Below are positions 1 through 7,516 of a stretch of DNA of 42,281 nucleotides, in pieces. The position numbers were made by a program, and so were the translations under genes. Every line of letters begins with the position of its first letter. The stretch's first letter is position 1. The notes under the pieces were generated by a model. It saw only the letters and a list, made by a program, of their open reading frames with translations, made no database searches and had not been told where the DNA came from. The DNA comes from an uncultured Monoglobus sp. (GTDB lineage Bacteria; Bacillota; Clostridia; Monoglobales; Monoglobaceae): positions 1 through 42,281 of the forward strand of contig CANRHV010000018.1 in assembly GCA_947630505.1 (NCBI GenBank), written 5' to 3'.

Positions 1-195
1 GACAACAGCGGCTTTGAATGGCTGGACGGCATGAAATTCACGCAGGAGCAGCTGAGAGCGGGCGAGCTTGAGAAGGCAATAGAGCTCGGTGAAAAAGAAT
101 ACAAGCGGCAGAAAGAGGAATCGGACCCCGAATACCGCGTTTCGGTTTTGGAGGATGCGCTGCTGGAGTTGGCGTCGATTATCGGAGGTGAATAG
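1..195 (+). CDS. 3' end of a phage-type hypothetical protein (partial)
   Basis: Frame 1 is open from the window edge to TAG at 193-195, giving 64 residues of an acidic, helix-rich C-terminus (ends LLELASIIGGE). The start lies outside the window. The next gene follows after 2 bases and is a small phage-type protein, so this is probably a gene near the end of a prophage structural or tail module. I do not recognise the family from the tail alone. Confidence 0.55.
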   Translation, partial: DNSGFEWLDGMKFTQEQLRAGELEKAIELGEKEYKRQKEESDPEYRVSVLEDALLELASIIGGE

Positions 196-197
196 CA

Positions 198-299
198 ATG
201 GTTAAATTGTACGTAATGAAAATTCATCAGGGAAAAATAACGCTTGATGACGTGCCCGCGTTGTGGCGGGATAAGGTAGCGGCGGAGCTTGAAAAATAG
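198..299 (+). CDS. Small phage-type protein, CD1375/XkdX-like (33 aa)
   Basis: A 33-residue ORF that starts 2 bases after the previous stop; GGAGG (185-189) lies about 8 bases upstream. The pattern is MVKLYVMKIHQGKITLDDVP followed by LWRDKVAAELEK. This resembles the very short CD1375/XkdX-type proteins found at the end of prophage tail operons (hydrophobic start, 'G-K-I-T-L-D-D-V-P', then a short amphipathic helix). The function of that family is unknown to me. A strong terminator follows at 341-370, so this would be the last gene of its operon. Confidence 0.55.
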   Translation: MVKLYVMKIHQGKITLDDVPALWRDKVAAELEK

Positions 300-340
300 G
301 CGGCGCCTTAATATGATCGAAAATCCCGAAAAATCATAAT

Positions 341-370
341 AAAAACCCCGCGGGATTACGCGGGGTTTTT
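341..370. terminator. Bidirectional intrinsic terminator
   Basis: Perfect 12-bp stem AAAAACCCCGCG / CGCGGGGTTTTT with a 6-nt loop (353-358). It ends the phage-type operon on the + strand and, read on the - strand, the tRNA transcript just beyond the tRNA-Glu CCA. Confidence 0.9.
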
Positions 371-371
371 C

Positions 372-446
372 TGGTGACTCCTAGGGGATTCGAACCCCTG
401 TAGCCGGCGTGAGAGGCCGGAGTCTTAACCACTTGACCAAGGAGCC
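372..446 (-). tRNA. tRNA-Glu (CTC)
   Basis: On the - strand a 75-nt cloverleaf folds: acceptor GGCTCCT/AGGAGTC, anticodon stem CCGGC/GCCGG around loop CTCTCAC (anticodon CTC), T-loop GTTCGAATC, discriminator A and an encoded CCA end (372-374). It lies 6 bases from tRNA-Met and shares its promoter. Confidence 0.93.
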
Positions 447-452
447 GAGTGT

Positions 453-529
453 TGGTAGCGGTAACTGGATTTGAACCAGTGACACTACGGGTATGAACCG
501 TATGCTCTAGCCAACTGAGCTATACCGCC
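453..529 (-). tRNA. tRNA-Met (CAT), elongator type
   Basis: On the - strand a 77-nt cloverleaf with acceptor GGCGGTA/TACCGCT, D-loop AGCTCAGTTGGCTAGAGC, anticodon stem TACGG/CCGTA around TTCATAC (anticodon CAT), T-loop GTTCAAATC and encoded CCA. It lacks the C1-A72 mismatch and the G-C triplets of an initiator tRNA, so it is an elongator; the TilS-modified tRNA-Ile2 also carries CAT and cannot be excluded. Confidence 0.9.
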
Positions 530-580
530 ATGTCTCAATATCCGCGAGCTTTGGCGGACAACTCATAAACAACATTGACA

Positions 581-609
581 ATTATAGCAAAATAGTTTTG
601 AGATGTCAA
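581..609 (-). promoter_or_regulatory. Sigma-A promoter of the tRNA-Met/tRNA-Glu operon
   Basis: On the - strand TTGACA (609-604), 17-bp spacer and TATAAT (586-581), both consensus. It lies about 52 bases upstream of the mature tRNA-Met 5' end. Confidence 0.9.
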
Positions 610-679
610 GACTTTTTTTGAAAAAATTTTTAAATAATTTTCACGGTATATTTTTACTCCGGGGCGCAATACTAAACAT

Positions 680-1081
680 ATGCTTATACGTTATATTATT
701 TACGGACTTCTGGGAATGAACATGGAAATTTTTTGGACGGGTCTGGCGCCGAGCGGCGAAAAGACGTTAAATTTCATCGGCCACACCTCGATCTGGATGT
801 TTTTTATCTACGGACTGGCGGTAGTCGTGCTAGAGCCCGTCCATAGGCTTATCGGAAACGAAAACTGGTTTTTGCGCGGCTGCGTCTGGGCGTCGGTGAT
901 ATTCGCGCTTGAGTTTATGAGCGGCGGACTCCTGCGGCTTTTCGGGATCGAGGCGTGGCGCTATACGGGAGGACTGTCGGTCATGGGTCTTATCCGTCTC
1001 GACTACGCTCCCGTATGGTTCGCCGTGGGGCTTATCTTCGAGCGCGTCCACGATCTGCTCATCGCCTACAATATAGGTTAG
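680..1081 (+). CDS. Putative ABC-transporter permease-like membrane protein (CmpB family)
   Basis: A 133-residue protein with about four hydrophobic segments (residues 1-20, 35-55, 65-85, 100-120). The segment F-A-L-E-F-x-x-G near residues 75-83, followed by a W-R-Y-x-G motif and a final helix with W-F-x-x-G, resembles the small family annotated as putative ABC transporter type IV / CmpB-like membrane protein, common in Clostridia and of unproven function. The Shine-Dalgarno is weak (GGGGCG about 14 bases upstream). Its stop overlaps by 4 bases the stop of the convergent sigE frame. Confidence 0.7.
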   Translation: MLIRYIIYGLLGMNMEIFWTGLAPSGEKTLNFIGHTSIWMFFIYGLAVVVLEPVHRLIGNENWFLRGCVWASVIFALEFMSGGLLRLFGIEAWRYTGGLSVMGLIRLDYAPVWFAVGLIFERVHDLLIAYNIG

Positions 1082-1815
1082 CTCGTCAGCATTTTTGTCA
1101 TGTCCTTGCGCAGACGCTTTATGATACGCTTTTCAAGCCTCGATATGTATGACTGCGAGATACCCAAAAGATCCGCCACTTCCTTCTGGGTCATCTCGTC
1201 GCCGTCCCGCCCGATGCCGAAACGCATCTCAACGATGCTGCGCTCCCTGCCGCCCAGCTTGCTCAGCGCGATGCTCAGCAGCTCGCGGTCGGTCTCATCC
1301 TCTATGTTCTTTTGAGTAACGTCGCCGTCGGTTCCCAGTATGTCTGACAGCAGCAGTTCCTTTCCGTCCCAGTCCACGTTGAGGGGCTCGTCGATCGACA
1401 CCTCGGTCTTAACATTACTGTTTTTGCGCAGATACATAAGTATCTCGTTTTCGATGCAGCGCGAGGCGTAGGTCGCCAGCTTGATCTTTTTTTCGGGCCT
1501 GAAGGTGTTGATCGCCTTTATAAGCCCTATCGTGCCGATCGAGATCAGGTCCTCGATACCTATGCCCGTGCTGTCGAATCGCTTGGCGATATACACCACC
1601 AGCCGCAGGTTCCGCTCGATCAGCAGCTGCCGCGCCTCCTCCGCGAAGTCGGGATCGCCCAATCTGGCCAGCCATATTTGCTCCTCTTCTCTTTCAAGGG
1701 GCGGCGGCAGGGTGTCGCTTCCTCCTATATAATGGACGCGGCCTTTTTTGAGCCGCGCCAGCTTGACAAGCGCGCGCCCGAGCACCGCTTGGATTTTGTC
1801 TGTGAGCGCTTTCAT
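1078..1815 (-). CDS. sigE: Sporulation sigma factor SigE, internal start inside the fusion
   Basis: SigE is the first mother-cell-specific sigma factor. Starting at ATG 1815 (MKALTDKIQ) gives 245 residues, the usual length, and GGGAGG lies 7 bases upstream, so independent translation is likely even though the frame is continuous with spoIIGA; ATG 1821 is too close to the SD. The pro-sequence is present: an amphipathic start, then a V-H-Y-I-G-G motif where processing occurs in this family, then LPPPL. Core regions are well conserved: [13 protein letters not shown] (region 2.1), [16 protein letters not shown] (2.2), [14 protein letters not shown] (2.4), and region 4.2 [21 protein letters not shown]. 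Confidence 0.92.
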   Translation of the reverse strand: MKALTDKIQAVLGRALVKLARLKKGRVHYIGGSDTLPPPLEREEEQIWLARLGDPDFAEEARQLLIERNLRLVVYIAKRFDSTGIGIEDLISIGTIGLIKAINTFRPEKKIKLATYASRCIENEILMYLRKNSNVKTEVSIDEPLNVDWDGKELLLSDILGTDGDVTQKNIEDETDRELLSIALSKLGGRERSIVEMRFGIGRDGDEMTQKEVADLLGISQSYISRLEKRIIKRLRKDMTKMLTS

Positions 1816-2643
1816 TCTCATTCCTCCCAATAATAATTTTTTGTGTTTAAAATAAAACGCCTCCGGCGGCGCTACTGCGTTATACAGCCCGTCGCCCGTG
1901 AACTCCGTCTCGGTGAACGCCGCAAGGCAGCGCCCCGCGTCGATCCCGAACTCCCTGTCCCGACAGATGATCCTGTCGGTCTTTTTGGCGAACACCACGC
2001 CGTCTCCCGCGACGGTTCCGAGCGCTATCGGGACGCCGCTCTTAAACGGCTTGCCGCGAACAAGCAGCACCGGCCGCCCGCCCAGCGGCTCAAACAGCTC
2101 GCAGCCCGTGTCGATCAGAACTCTCGCCCTTGCCTTTTGGCCGCCCGAAAAAATCGTCATATTCACAATGCCGCGGCTCAGGTTTCTTGTATATATGTCC
2201 GCGGTGAGCTTTATCATCACAAAGGCAGCGGCCGAGGCGGTCAGCAATTTTTTGAGGCTCAGATCAAAACAGGGCACGCCGTTTGACACCAAGCTTCCGG
2301 GCAAACACGCCGCGGCCGCGAACGCCGCTCCGCACACGATGAGCGACAGAGCGAAAAACACCGCTGTCCGCCGAATCAGAGCGATCGGGGTCTTGGGACG
2401 ATAGAACAGCAGCACGAACAGCGCGGTGCAGAGTATCTTGCCCGAGACCGTGAGCAGCGGCCCAGCCCGCGGAAAAAACATGATCACCGAGTAGCACGAG
2501 AGGATCGCGCCGCCCAGCAGCGCCCGCGCCGCCGTCATTCGCTCGCGGAATATGATCCCGGACCACAGAACGAGCATTGAGTTTATTATCAGATTGCTCA
2601 AAAACAGCAGGTCGATATACACCGTCAATTTTATCACCGCCAT
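1078..2643 (-). CDS. spoIIGA-sigE: SpoIIGA-SigE in-frame fusion ORF (521 aa)
   Basis: One uninterrupted frame encodes SpoIIGA (about residues 1-272) followed directly by pro-SigE (from residue 275). The SpoIIGA part has about five membrane helices (residues 6-130) and an aspartic-protease half with D178-T179-G180 (family motif D-[ST]-G), ending N-A-V-A-P-P-E-A, which aligns with the usual C-terminus. No stop occurs before the sigma factor: the linker reads [12 protein letters not shown] and embeds GGGAGGA, the SD of sigE. In known spore formers spoIIGA and sigE are adjacent separate genes and SpoIIGA cleaves the pro-sequence of SigE at the septum. A TTG start at 2628 ([12 protein letters not shown]), preceded by GGCGGTGAT, fits the family N-terminus better than ATG 2643. 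A sequencing indel is the main alternative: another frame has a stop just before the sigE SD. Confidence 0.85.
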   Translation of the reverse strand: MAVIKLTVYIDLLFLSNLIINSMLVLWSGIIFRERMTAARALLGGAILSCYSVIMFFPRAGPLLTVSGKILCTALFVLLFYRPKTPIALIRRTAVFFALSLIVCGAAFAAAACLPGSLVSNGVPCFDLSLKKLLTASAAAFVMIKLTADIYTRNLSRGIVNMTIFSGGQKARARVLIDTGCELFEPLGGRPVLLVRGKPFKSGVPIALGTVAGDGVVFAKKTDRIICRDREFGIDAGRCLAAFTETEFTGDGLYNAVAPPEAFYFKHKKLLLGGMRMKALTDKIQAVLGRALVKLARLKKGRVHYIGGSDTLPPPLEREEEQIWLARLGDPDFAEEARQLLIERNLRLVVYIAKRFDSTGIGIEDLISIGTIGLIKAINTFRPEKKIKLATYASRCIENEILMYLRKNSNVKTEVSIDEPLNVDWDGKELLLSDILGTDGDVTQKNIEDETDRELLSIALSKLGGRERSIVEMRFGIGRDGDEMTQKEVADLLGISQSYISRLEKRIIKRLRKDMTKMLTS

Positions 2644-2644
2644 A

Positions 2645-2678
2645 ATTATAAACCCGCGCTTATAAAAAATCTGTCAAA
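2645..2678 (-). promoter_or_regulatory. Possible Spo0A-controlled promoter of spoIIG
   Basis: On the - strand TTGACA (2677-2672) is followed after 21 bases by TATAAT (2650-2645). An abnormally long spacer is a known feature of the Bacillus subtilis spoIIG promoter, which Spo0A~P activates. TTTGACAGA (2678-2670) is one base from a Spo0A box (TTYGACAAA). The -10 sits so close to ATG 2643 that only the TTG 2628 start would be inside the transcript, and its SD would be at the extreme 5' end. Suggestive, not proven. Confidence 0.4.
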
Positions 2679-2726
2679 ACAGCGGCGGATTTTTATTTTA
2701 TTTAGGATTTTTTTGGATAAACCCCC

Positions 2727-2755
2727 TTGAAATAATCGGATATGTATGTTATACT
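2727..2755 (+). promoter_or_regulatory. Sigma-A promoter of ilvE
   Basis: TTGAAA (2727-2732), 17-bp spacer, TATACT (2750-2755). It predicts a leader of about 45 nt before the GTG start. Confidence 0.8.
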
Positions 2756-2809
2756 AAATTAGTTTAAATTAAAAATAATATATTTCTATATCAGGAAGGA
2801 TTGATAAAA

Positions 2810-3874
2810 GTGGAAATTAAAGTAATCAAAACACAAAATCCCAAGGCTAAGCCGGACATGAAGGACCTGCCTTTCGGCGTTTATTTCTCGGACCACATGT
2901 TCGTTATGGACTACGACGAGGGCAAGGGCTGGCATGACCCGCGAATCGTGCCCTACGGCCCGATAGACCTTGATCCGTCCGCCATGGTTTTCCACTACGC
3001 ACAGGAGGTTTTCGAGGGTCTCAAGGCTTACAAATCCGCCGACGGACATGTCCGCCTTTTCAGACCCGACAAGAATTTTGAGAGACTTAACGTTTCAAAC
3101 GAGCGCTTGGCAATACCGCAGATAGACGAGAAACTTTGTCTGGAGGGCCTCAAGCAGCTGGTTGAGCTGGACCGCGACTGGATCCCCGAGCAGGAGGGCA
3201 CATCGCTCTACATCAGGCCGTTTATTATCGCGACCGATCCTTTCCTCGGCGTGAGACCGTCGCATTCGTACAAGTTCATGATCATCTGCTCCCCCAGCGG
3301 ACTTTACTATCCCGAGGGACTGGCTCCGGTCAAGATATATGTCGAGGATTCGTATGTGCGCGCGGTGCGCGGCGGCACGGGCTTCACCAAGACCGGCGGC
3401 AACTATGCGGGAAGCATCAGAGCGCAGGTTGTGGCTCACGAGAAGGGCTACTCGCAGGTGCTTTGGCTGGACGGCGTTGAGCAGAAGTATATTGAGGAAG
3501 TCGGCTCGATGAATATCTTCTTTAAGATCAACGGCGAGGTTGTGACCCCTGCGCTGAACGGCAGCATACTGAGCGGTATCACCAGAATGTCCGCAATACA
3601 GCTGCTCAAGAAGTGGGGCGTTCCGGTTTCCGAAAAGAGAATTTCGATCCAAGAGGTTGCCGACGCATATGACAACGGAACTCTCGAGGAATGCTTCGGC
3701 ACCGGCACGGCGGCTATCATCTCGCCCGTAGGCGAGCTGCGCTGGGAAGACAAGGTTATGCACATCAACAACAACGAGATCGGCGAGGTAACTCAGCGGA
3801 TCTTTGACGCGATAACCAATATTCAGACCGGCAAAGCCGAGGACGAAATGGGCTGGGTCGTAACGGTTGACTAA
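2810..3874 (+). CDS. ilvE: Branched-chain amino acid aminotransferase
   Basis: Transfers the amino group between glutamate and the keto acids of valine, leucine and isoleucine, with PLP, in the cytosol. With GTG 2810 as start (AGGAAGG 10 bases upstream) the product is 354 residues; TTG 2801 is only 1 base from that SD. It is of the longer, type II form: F-H-Y[11 protein letters not shown] (61-74), the PLP lysine K194 in [18 protein letters not shown] (230-235) and ECFGTGTAA near the C-terminus. It is a single-gene unit with its own promoter and a downstream hairpin; no other ilv or leu genes are adjacent. Confidence 0.93.
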   Translation: MEIKVIKTQNPKAKPDMKDLPFGVYFSDHMFVMDYDEGKGWHDPRIVPYGPIDLDPSAMVFHYAQEVFEGLKAYKSADGHVRLFRPDKNFERLNVSNERLAIPQIDEKLCLEGLKQLVELDRDWIPEQEGTSLYIRPFIIATDPFLGVRPSHSYKFMIICSPSGLYYPEGLAPVKIYVEDSYVRAVRGGTGFTKTGGNYAGSIRAQVVAHEKGYSQVLWLDGVEQKYIEEVGSMNIFFKINGEVVTPALNGSILSGITRMSAIQLLKKWGVPVSEKRISIQEVADAYDNGTLEECFGTGTAAIISPVGELRWEDKVMHINNNEIGEVTQRIFDAITNIQTGKAEDEMGWVVTVD

Positions 3875-3885
3875 ATAAAAAATAT

Positions 3886-3922
3886 GACACCTCATCAGTC
3901 CCAAAAAAACGGATGGGGTGTC
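3886..3922. terminator. Hairpin after ilvE, resembling an end of the dispersed repeat
   Basis: GACACCTCATC (3886-3896) pairs with GATGGGGTGTC (3912-3922) with one G-T pair. There is no good U-run, so termination is uncertain. The left arm plus AGTC is identical to the terminal sequence of the full dispersed repeat at 33452-33557, so this may be a residual repeat end. Confidence 0.5.
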
Positions 3923-3968
3923 TCGCTTTGTAAATTTGACTTTTTACGCAAATCGAGGGGGTTATTCT

Positions 3969-5394
3969 ATGGAACGCGGAAGCGGAATTTTAATGCACAT
4001 ATCATCATTTCCGGGGAAATACGGGATCGGGACCATGGGCAGCGAGGCTCATCGGTTCGTTGACTTTCTGCAAAAGAGCAATCAGAAATACTGGCAGATA
4101 CTGCCGATCGGCCCAACGGGCTACGGCGACTCGCCCTATCAGTCGTTTTCGACCTTCGCGGGCAATCCGTATTTTATTGACTTCGACCTGCTGCGCGAGG
4201 ACGGAGCGCTGAATTTTGAGGACTACGCCTATATCGACTGGGGCGCGGATTCGGGAAAGGTAGACTATGAAAAAATATTCCGCGGCAAGTTCCGCGTGCT
4301 GAGGATCGCTTTTGAGCGCGACAAGGCGCGCAAAAAAGAGGAAATAGAAAAGTTCCGCGTTGAGAACTCATACTGGATCGAGAACTACGCCATGTTTATG
4401 GCGCTCAAGTTCGACAGCGGCCACAAGATGTACCGCGACTGGGACAGCGACATAGTGCGCCGCGAGCCCGAGGCGATCATCAAGGTTTACAACCGCCTGG
4501 ACGATGAGATCAATTTCTGGGTCTATGTTCAGTATCGGTTCTACGAGCAGTGGAACGAGCTCAAGTCATACGCCAATAAGCAGGGCATAAAAATAATCGG
4601 CGACATACCGATATACGTGGCCGAGGACAGCGCCGACGCGTGGGCCCACAACGAGGTGCTTATGCTGAACCCCGACAGGACGCCGATCAAGGTCGCGGGC
4701 TGCCCGCCCGACGGCTACGCGCCAAAGGGCCAGCTCTGGGGCAATCCGCTCTATAACTGGGACTATCTGGCGCAGACCGGATACGAGTGGTGGATGAAAC
4801 GGCTGTCCGCGGCGCTCAATATGTACGACATCGTGAGGATCGACCATTTCCGCGGCTTTGACGCGTTCTACGCCATAGAATACGGAAAGCCCGACGCGGT
4901 TGAGGGCGAGTGGCTAAAAGGCCCCGGCAGCGATTTCTTCAACAAGGTGAAAGAGGAATTCGGCGAGACGCCGCCTCTGATCGCCGAGGACCTGGGCACC
5001 ATAACCGACGATGTGCGCGCGCTGCTGAAATTCAGCGGCATGCCCGGCATGAAGGTCATGCAGTTCGGTTTCACACCGGGAGAGGACAGCGACTATCTGC
5101 CCCACAACTTCCCCGAAAACTCTGCCCGACTACATGAGAGACTTCGCGGTCGACTACCTGCGCCTCACAAAGGACGAGGGCTATAACTGGGGCTTTATAA
5201 AAAGCCTGCTGATGAGCACCGCGGACACCGCGATAATCACAATGCAGGACATTCTGGACCTGGACAGCGAGGCGAGAATGAACACCCCGTCGACCCTCGG
5301 CGGAAACTGGGCATGGCGGCTGTCCGACATAAACGTCCTGACCGACGACCTTGCCGCCAAGCTCCTGAAGATCACAAAAACATATTCAAGATAA
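3969..5394 (+). pseudogene. malQ: 4-alpha-glucanotransferase (amylomaltase, GH77), broken by internal deletion/frameshift
   Basis: MalQ moves alpha-1,4-glucan segments between maltodextrins. The start ATG 3969 has GAGGGGG upstream and begins MERGSGILMHISSFPGKYG, typical of GH77. About 385 residues are intact, including the nucleophile region VRIDHFRGFD (about residue 288) and acid/base region IAEDLG (about 337). After LPHNFPENS (near 5122) the frame runs into unrelated sequence, while the true C-terminus resumes in another frame as LPDYMRDFAVDYLRL and runs to TAA 5394. The joint removes about 20-25 residues that in GH77 carry the T-H-D-N-D-T motif with the third catalytic aspartate, so two separate products would not restore activity. 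Either a real inactivating deletion or an assembly collapse. Confidence 0.85.
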
Positions 5395-5396
5395 AC

Positions 5397-5431
5397 ATTC
5401 CCTCCCGTCGGCGCCCGCCGCGGGAGGGAAT
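5397..5431 (+). terminator. Hairpin after malQ
   Basis: ATTCCCTCCCG (5397-5407) pairs perfectly with CGGGAGGGAAT (5421-5431), directly after the malQ stop. The following T-run is short. Confidence 0.6.
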
Positions 5432-5435
5432 ATTT

Positions 5436-5466
5436 AACAGCCTGCCGCGAAAAACGGCAGGCTGTT
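5436..5466. terminator. Intrinsic terminator between malQ and ptsI
   Basis: AACAGCCTGCCG (5436-5447) and CGGCAGGCTGTT (5455-5466), a 12-bp stem with a 7-nt loop, followed on the + strand by a T-rich run (GTTTTACTTTTTATT). On the - strand it lies just past the ptsI stop and could also end the fru/pts transcript. Confidence 0.75.
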
Positions 5467-5469
5467 GTT

Positions 5470-7188
5470 TTACTTTTTATTCTCGTCAAGTACGGCCAGA
5501 ACATCGCTTTCGGCGGCGCATTTCATGACTTTTTCGGCCACCTTGTCGGCCTCGGCCTTTGTCCACTTGCGTATCTCGGCCCTTGTGGCAAGGACCGCCG
5601 TTGGACTGACGCTGTACTCGCTGAGCCCGAAAGATATCAACAGCGGTATCAGGCGCGGATCGGCCGCGGCCTCGCCGCACATTCCGACCGGGATGCCCTT
5701 TTTGTTTCCGCATTCGATTATCCGCTTTATCGAGCGCAGCACCGCGGGCTGAAACGCCGAGTAGAGATACGCGACGTTGGCGTTGCCGCGGTCGGCGCAC
5801 ATGGTATAGCCCGTCAGGTCGTTGGTTCCGATGCTGAAGAAATCGGCCTCCTCGGCCAGCAGATCGGCTATCGCCGCGGCCGCCGGGGTCTCGACCATAA
5901 CGCCGACCTCGATATCCTTGTCGTAGGCTGTGCCCTCGCGGTCGAGCTCGCTCATCAGGTCTTTTATGACCGCCTTAACTCCGCGCACTTCCTCGACGCA
6001 GGTCACGAGCGGGATCATTATCTTGATGTTTCCGAAAGCCGACGCGCGCAGCAGAGCCCGCAGCTGATCGCGGTACAGCTCCTCGTTTTTGAGGCAGTAT
6101 CTCACCGCGCGGAAGCCCATGAACGGATTTTCCTCTTTTTCAAGGCCCAGATAAGGTATGTCCTTGTCGCCGCCCACGTCGAGAGTACGGATTATAACGG
6201 GCTTGTTTTTGAGCGTCATGGCCGCCTTTTTGTAGGCCTCAAACTGCTCGGCCTCGTCGGGCTTTTGCTTCGAGTCCATGTACAGAAACTCGGTTCTGAA
6301 CAGGCCGACGCCCTCGCCGTCCTTTTCGATGACCGCGGCGCAGTCGTCGGGCTTGCCTATGTTGCATACCAGCTCTACCCGATCTCCGTCGGCGGTCACA
6401 GTGGGCTCGCCTATCAGCTTTTCAAGCTCCTTTTTGCGTTTTGCGTAGTCCGCCTTTTGCTCGGCGTATTCGGCCTGCTGCTCGGCCGTCGGGTCCTCGA
6501 TGACCTCGCCGCGTATGCCGTCTACGATAAGCCGCACGCCGCTTTTTATCTTTGCGGTCACTCCCTCGACGCTAAGCACGGCGGGTATCTCCAGAGCTCT
6601 CGCCAGTATCGCCGAGTGGGAGGTCCTGCCTCCCATTTCGGTCACGATGCCCTCGATGTTGTCCTTGTTGATGCCCGCGGTCATCGACGGCGTGAGATCG
6701 CTGACAACTATCACGCTGCCCTTTGGGAGCGACGCGATATCGACGTCCTCGATTCCCTGCAGCGTCTTGATTATTCCGGTCTTGACGTCTCTCAGGTCAG
6801 CCGCGCGCTGCATGGTAAGCTCGTCGCCCGTGGCCTCGAACATGGCCGCGAACGTCTCAAACACCTGCTCGGCCGCCGCCTCGGAGGTGAGTCCCTGCGC
6901 GATGATACCGCGGACCTCGTCGGTCATGGCGGGGTCGCTGAGCATAAGCGAGTGGCCCATGAGTATCTCGGCCTCTTTTTCGCCCACGCTCTTTCGCATG
7001 TCCTCGGCCATCGCGTTGGTCTTTTCTATAAGCGCCTCGACCGCCGCGTCGAACCTCTTTGTCTCGTCCTCCGCGGTCAGCGCGGAGCTTTGCTCGTAGC
7101 TTATCTTCGGCTCGGTTATCAGCGCCGCGCGGCCTATGCCTATGCCGTCGGAGCCCGCGATACCCTTATAACTTTTTTCGCATTCCAT
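5470..7188 (-). CDS. ptsI: Phosphoenolpyruvate-protein phosphotransferase (PTS enzyme I)
   Basis: Takes phosphate from PEP and passes it to HPr. ATG 7188 (MECEKSYKGIAGSDGIGIGRA), preceded by GGAGTAGGA, gives 572 residues, the family length; longer upstream starts run into ptsH. Active histidine H191 lies in GGRTSHSAILARALEIP; the PEP-binding C-terminal barrel has RTLDVGGDKD, ENPFMGFRAVRYCL and the cysteine of GMCGEAA near 503. Oddity: the second EI signature reads GTNDLTGYTMCADRGN, where most enzymes have Q instead of G (N-D-L-x-Q-Y). It is the last gene of the fru operon, 5 bases after ptsH. Confidence 0.93.
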   Translation of the reverse strand: MECEKSYKGIAGSDGIGIGRAALITEPKISYEQSSALTAEDETKRFDAAVEALIEKTNAMAEDMRKSVGEKEAEILMGHSLMLSDPAMTDEVRGIIAQGLTSEAAAEQVFETFAAMFEATGDELTMQRAADLRDVKTGIIKTLQGIEDVDIASLPKGSVIVVSDLTPSMTAGINKDNIEGIVTEMGGRTSHSAILARALEIPAVLSVEGVTAKIKSGVRLIVDGIRGEVIEDPTAEQQAEYAEQKADYAKRKKELEKLIGEPTVTADGDRVELVCNIGKPDDCAAVIEKDGEGVGLFRTEFLYMDSKQKPDEAEQFEAYKKAAMTLKNKPVIIRTLDVGGDKDIPYLGLEKEENPFMGFRAVRYCLKNEELYRDQLRALLRASAFGNIKIMIPLVTCVEEVRGVKAVIKDLMSELDREGTAYDKDIEVGVMVETPAAAAIADLLAEEADFFSIGTNDLTGYTMCADRGNANVAYLYSAFQPAVLRSIKRIIECGNKKGIPVGMCGEAAADPRLIPLLISFGLSEYSVSPTAVLATRAEIRKWTKAEADKVAEKVMKCAAESDVLAVLDENKK

Positions 7189-7193
7189 GTGTC

Positions 7194-7451
7194 CTACTCC
7201 GCTGTGCTTACTATCTCTATCGCCTTGTCGAGCGCGGCCTGCTCGTCGGCGCCGTCGCACTCGATCTCGATCTCGCTGCCGCACTTGATTCCCGCGGCCA
7301 GCACGTTCATTATGCTCTTGCCGTTAAAGTCCTTGCCGCCGAACTTGATGTTCACGCTCGACGCGAAGGGCGCCATAGCCTTTGTGAACTCGCCCGCGGG
7401 ACGCATGTGCAGACCCTCGGGATTTGTTACCGTAACTTTTTTTGATACCAT
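7194..7451 (-). CDS. ptsH: Phosphocarrier protein HPr
   Basis: An 85-residue HPr that carries phosphate from enzyme I to the fructose EII. H15 lies in EGLHMRPAG (the EI-dependent site) and S46 in KSIMN (the HPr-kinase regulatory site of Bacillota), so it should take part in both transport and catabolite control. The SD AAAGGAGAG precedes ATG 7451. It lies 65 bases after fruA and 5 bases before ptsI. Confidence 0.94.
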   Translation of the reverse strand: MVSKKVTVTNPEGLHMRPAGEFTKAMAPFASSVNIKFGGKDFNGKSIMNVLAAGIKCGSEIEIECDGADEQAALDKAIEIVSTAE

Positions 7452-7516
7452 AATTTTTTCTCTCCTTTTTAAATATTTAAATATTTTATATGCTGTTTTT
7501 CTGTTATTTCTTAATC

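Noticed and set aside
453-529. Initiator tRNA-fMet
   Set aside because: Position 1-72 is a G-T pair and the anticodon stem is TACGG/CCGTA, not the initiator GGG/CCC pattern.
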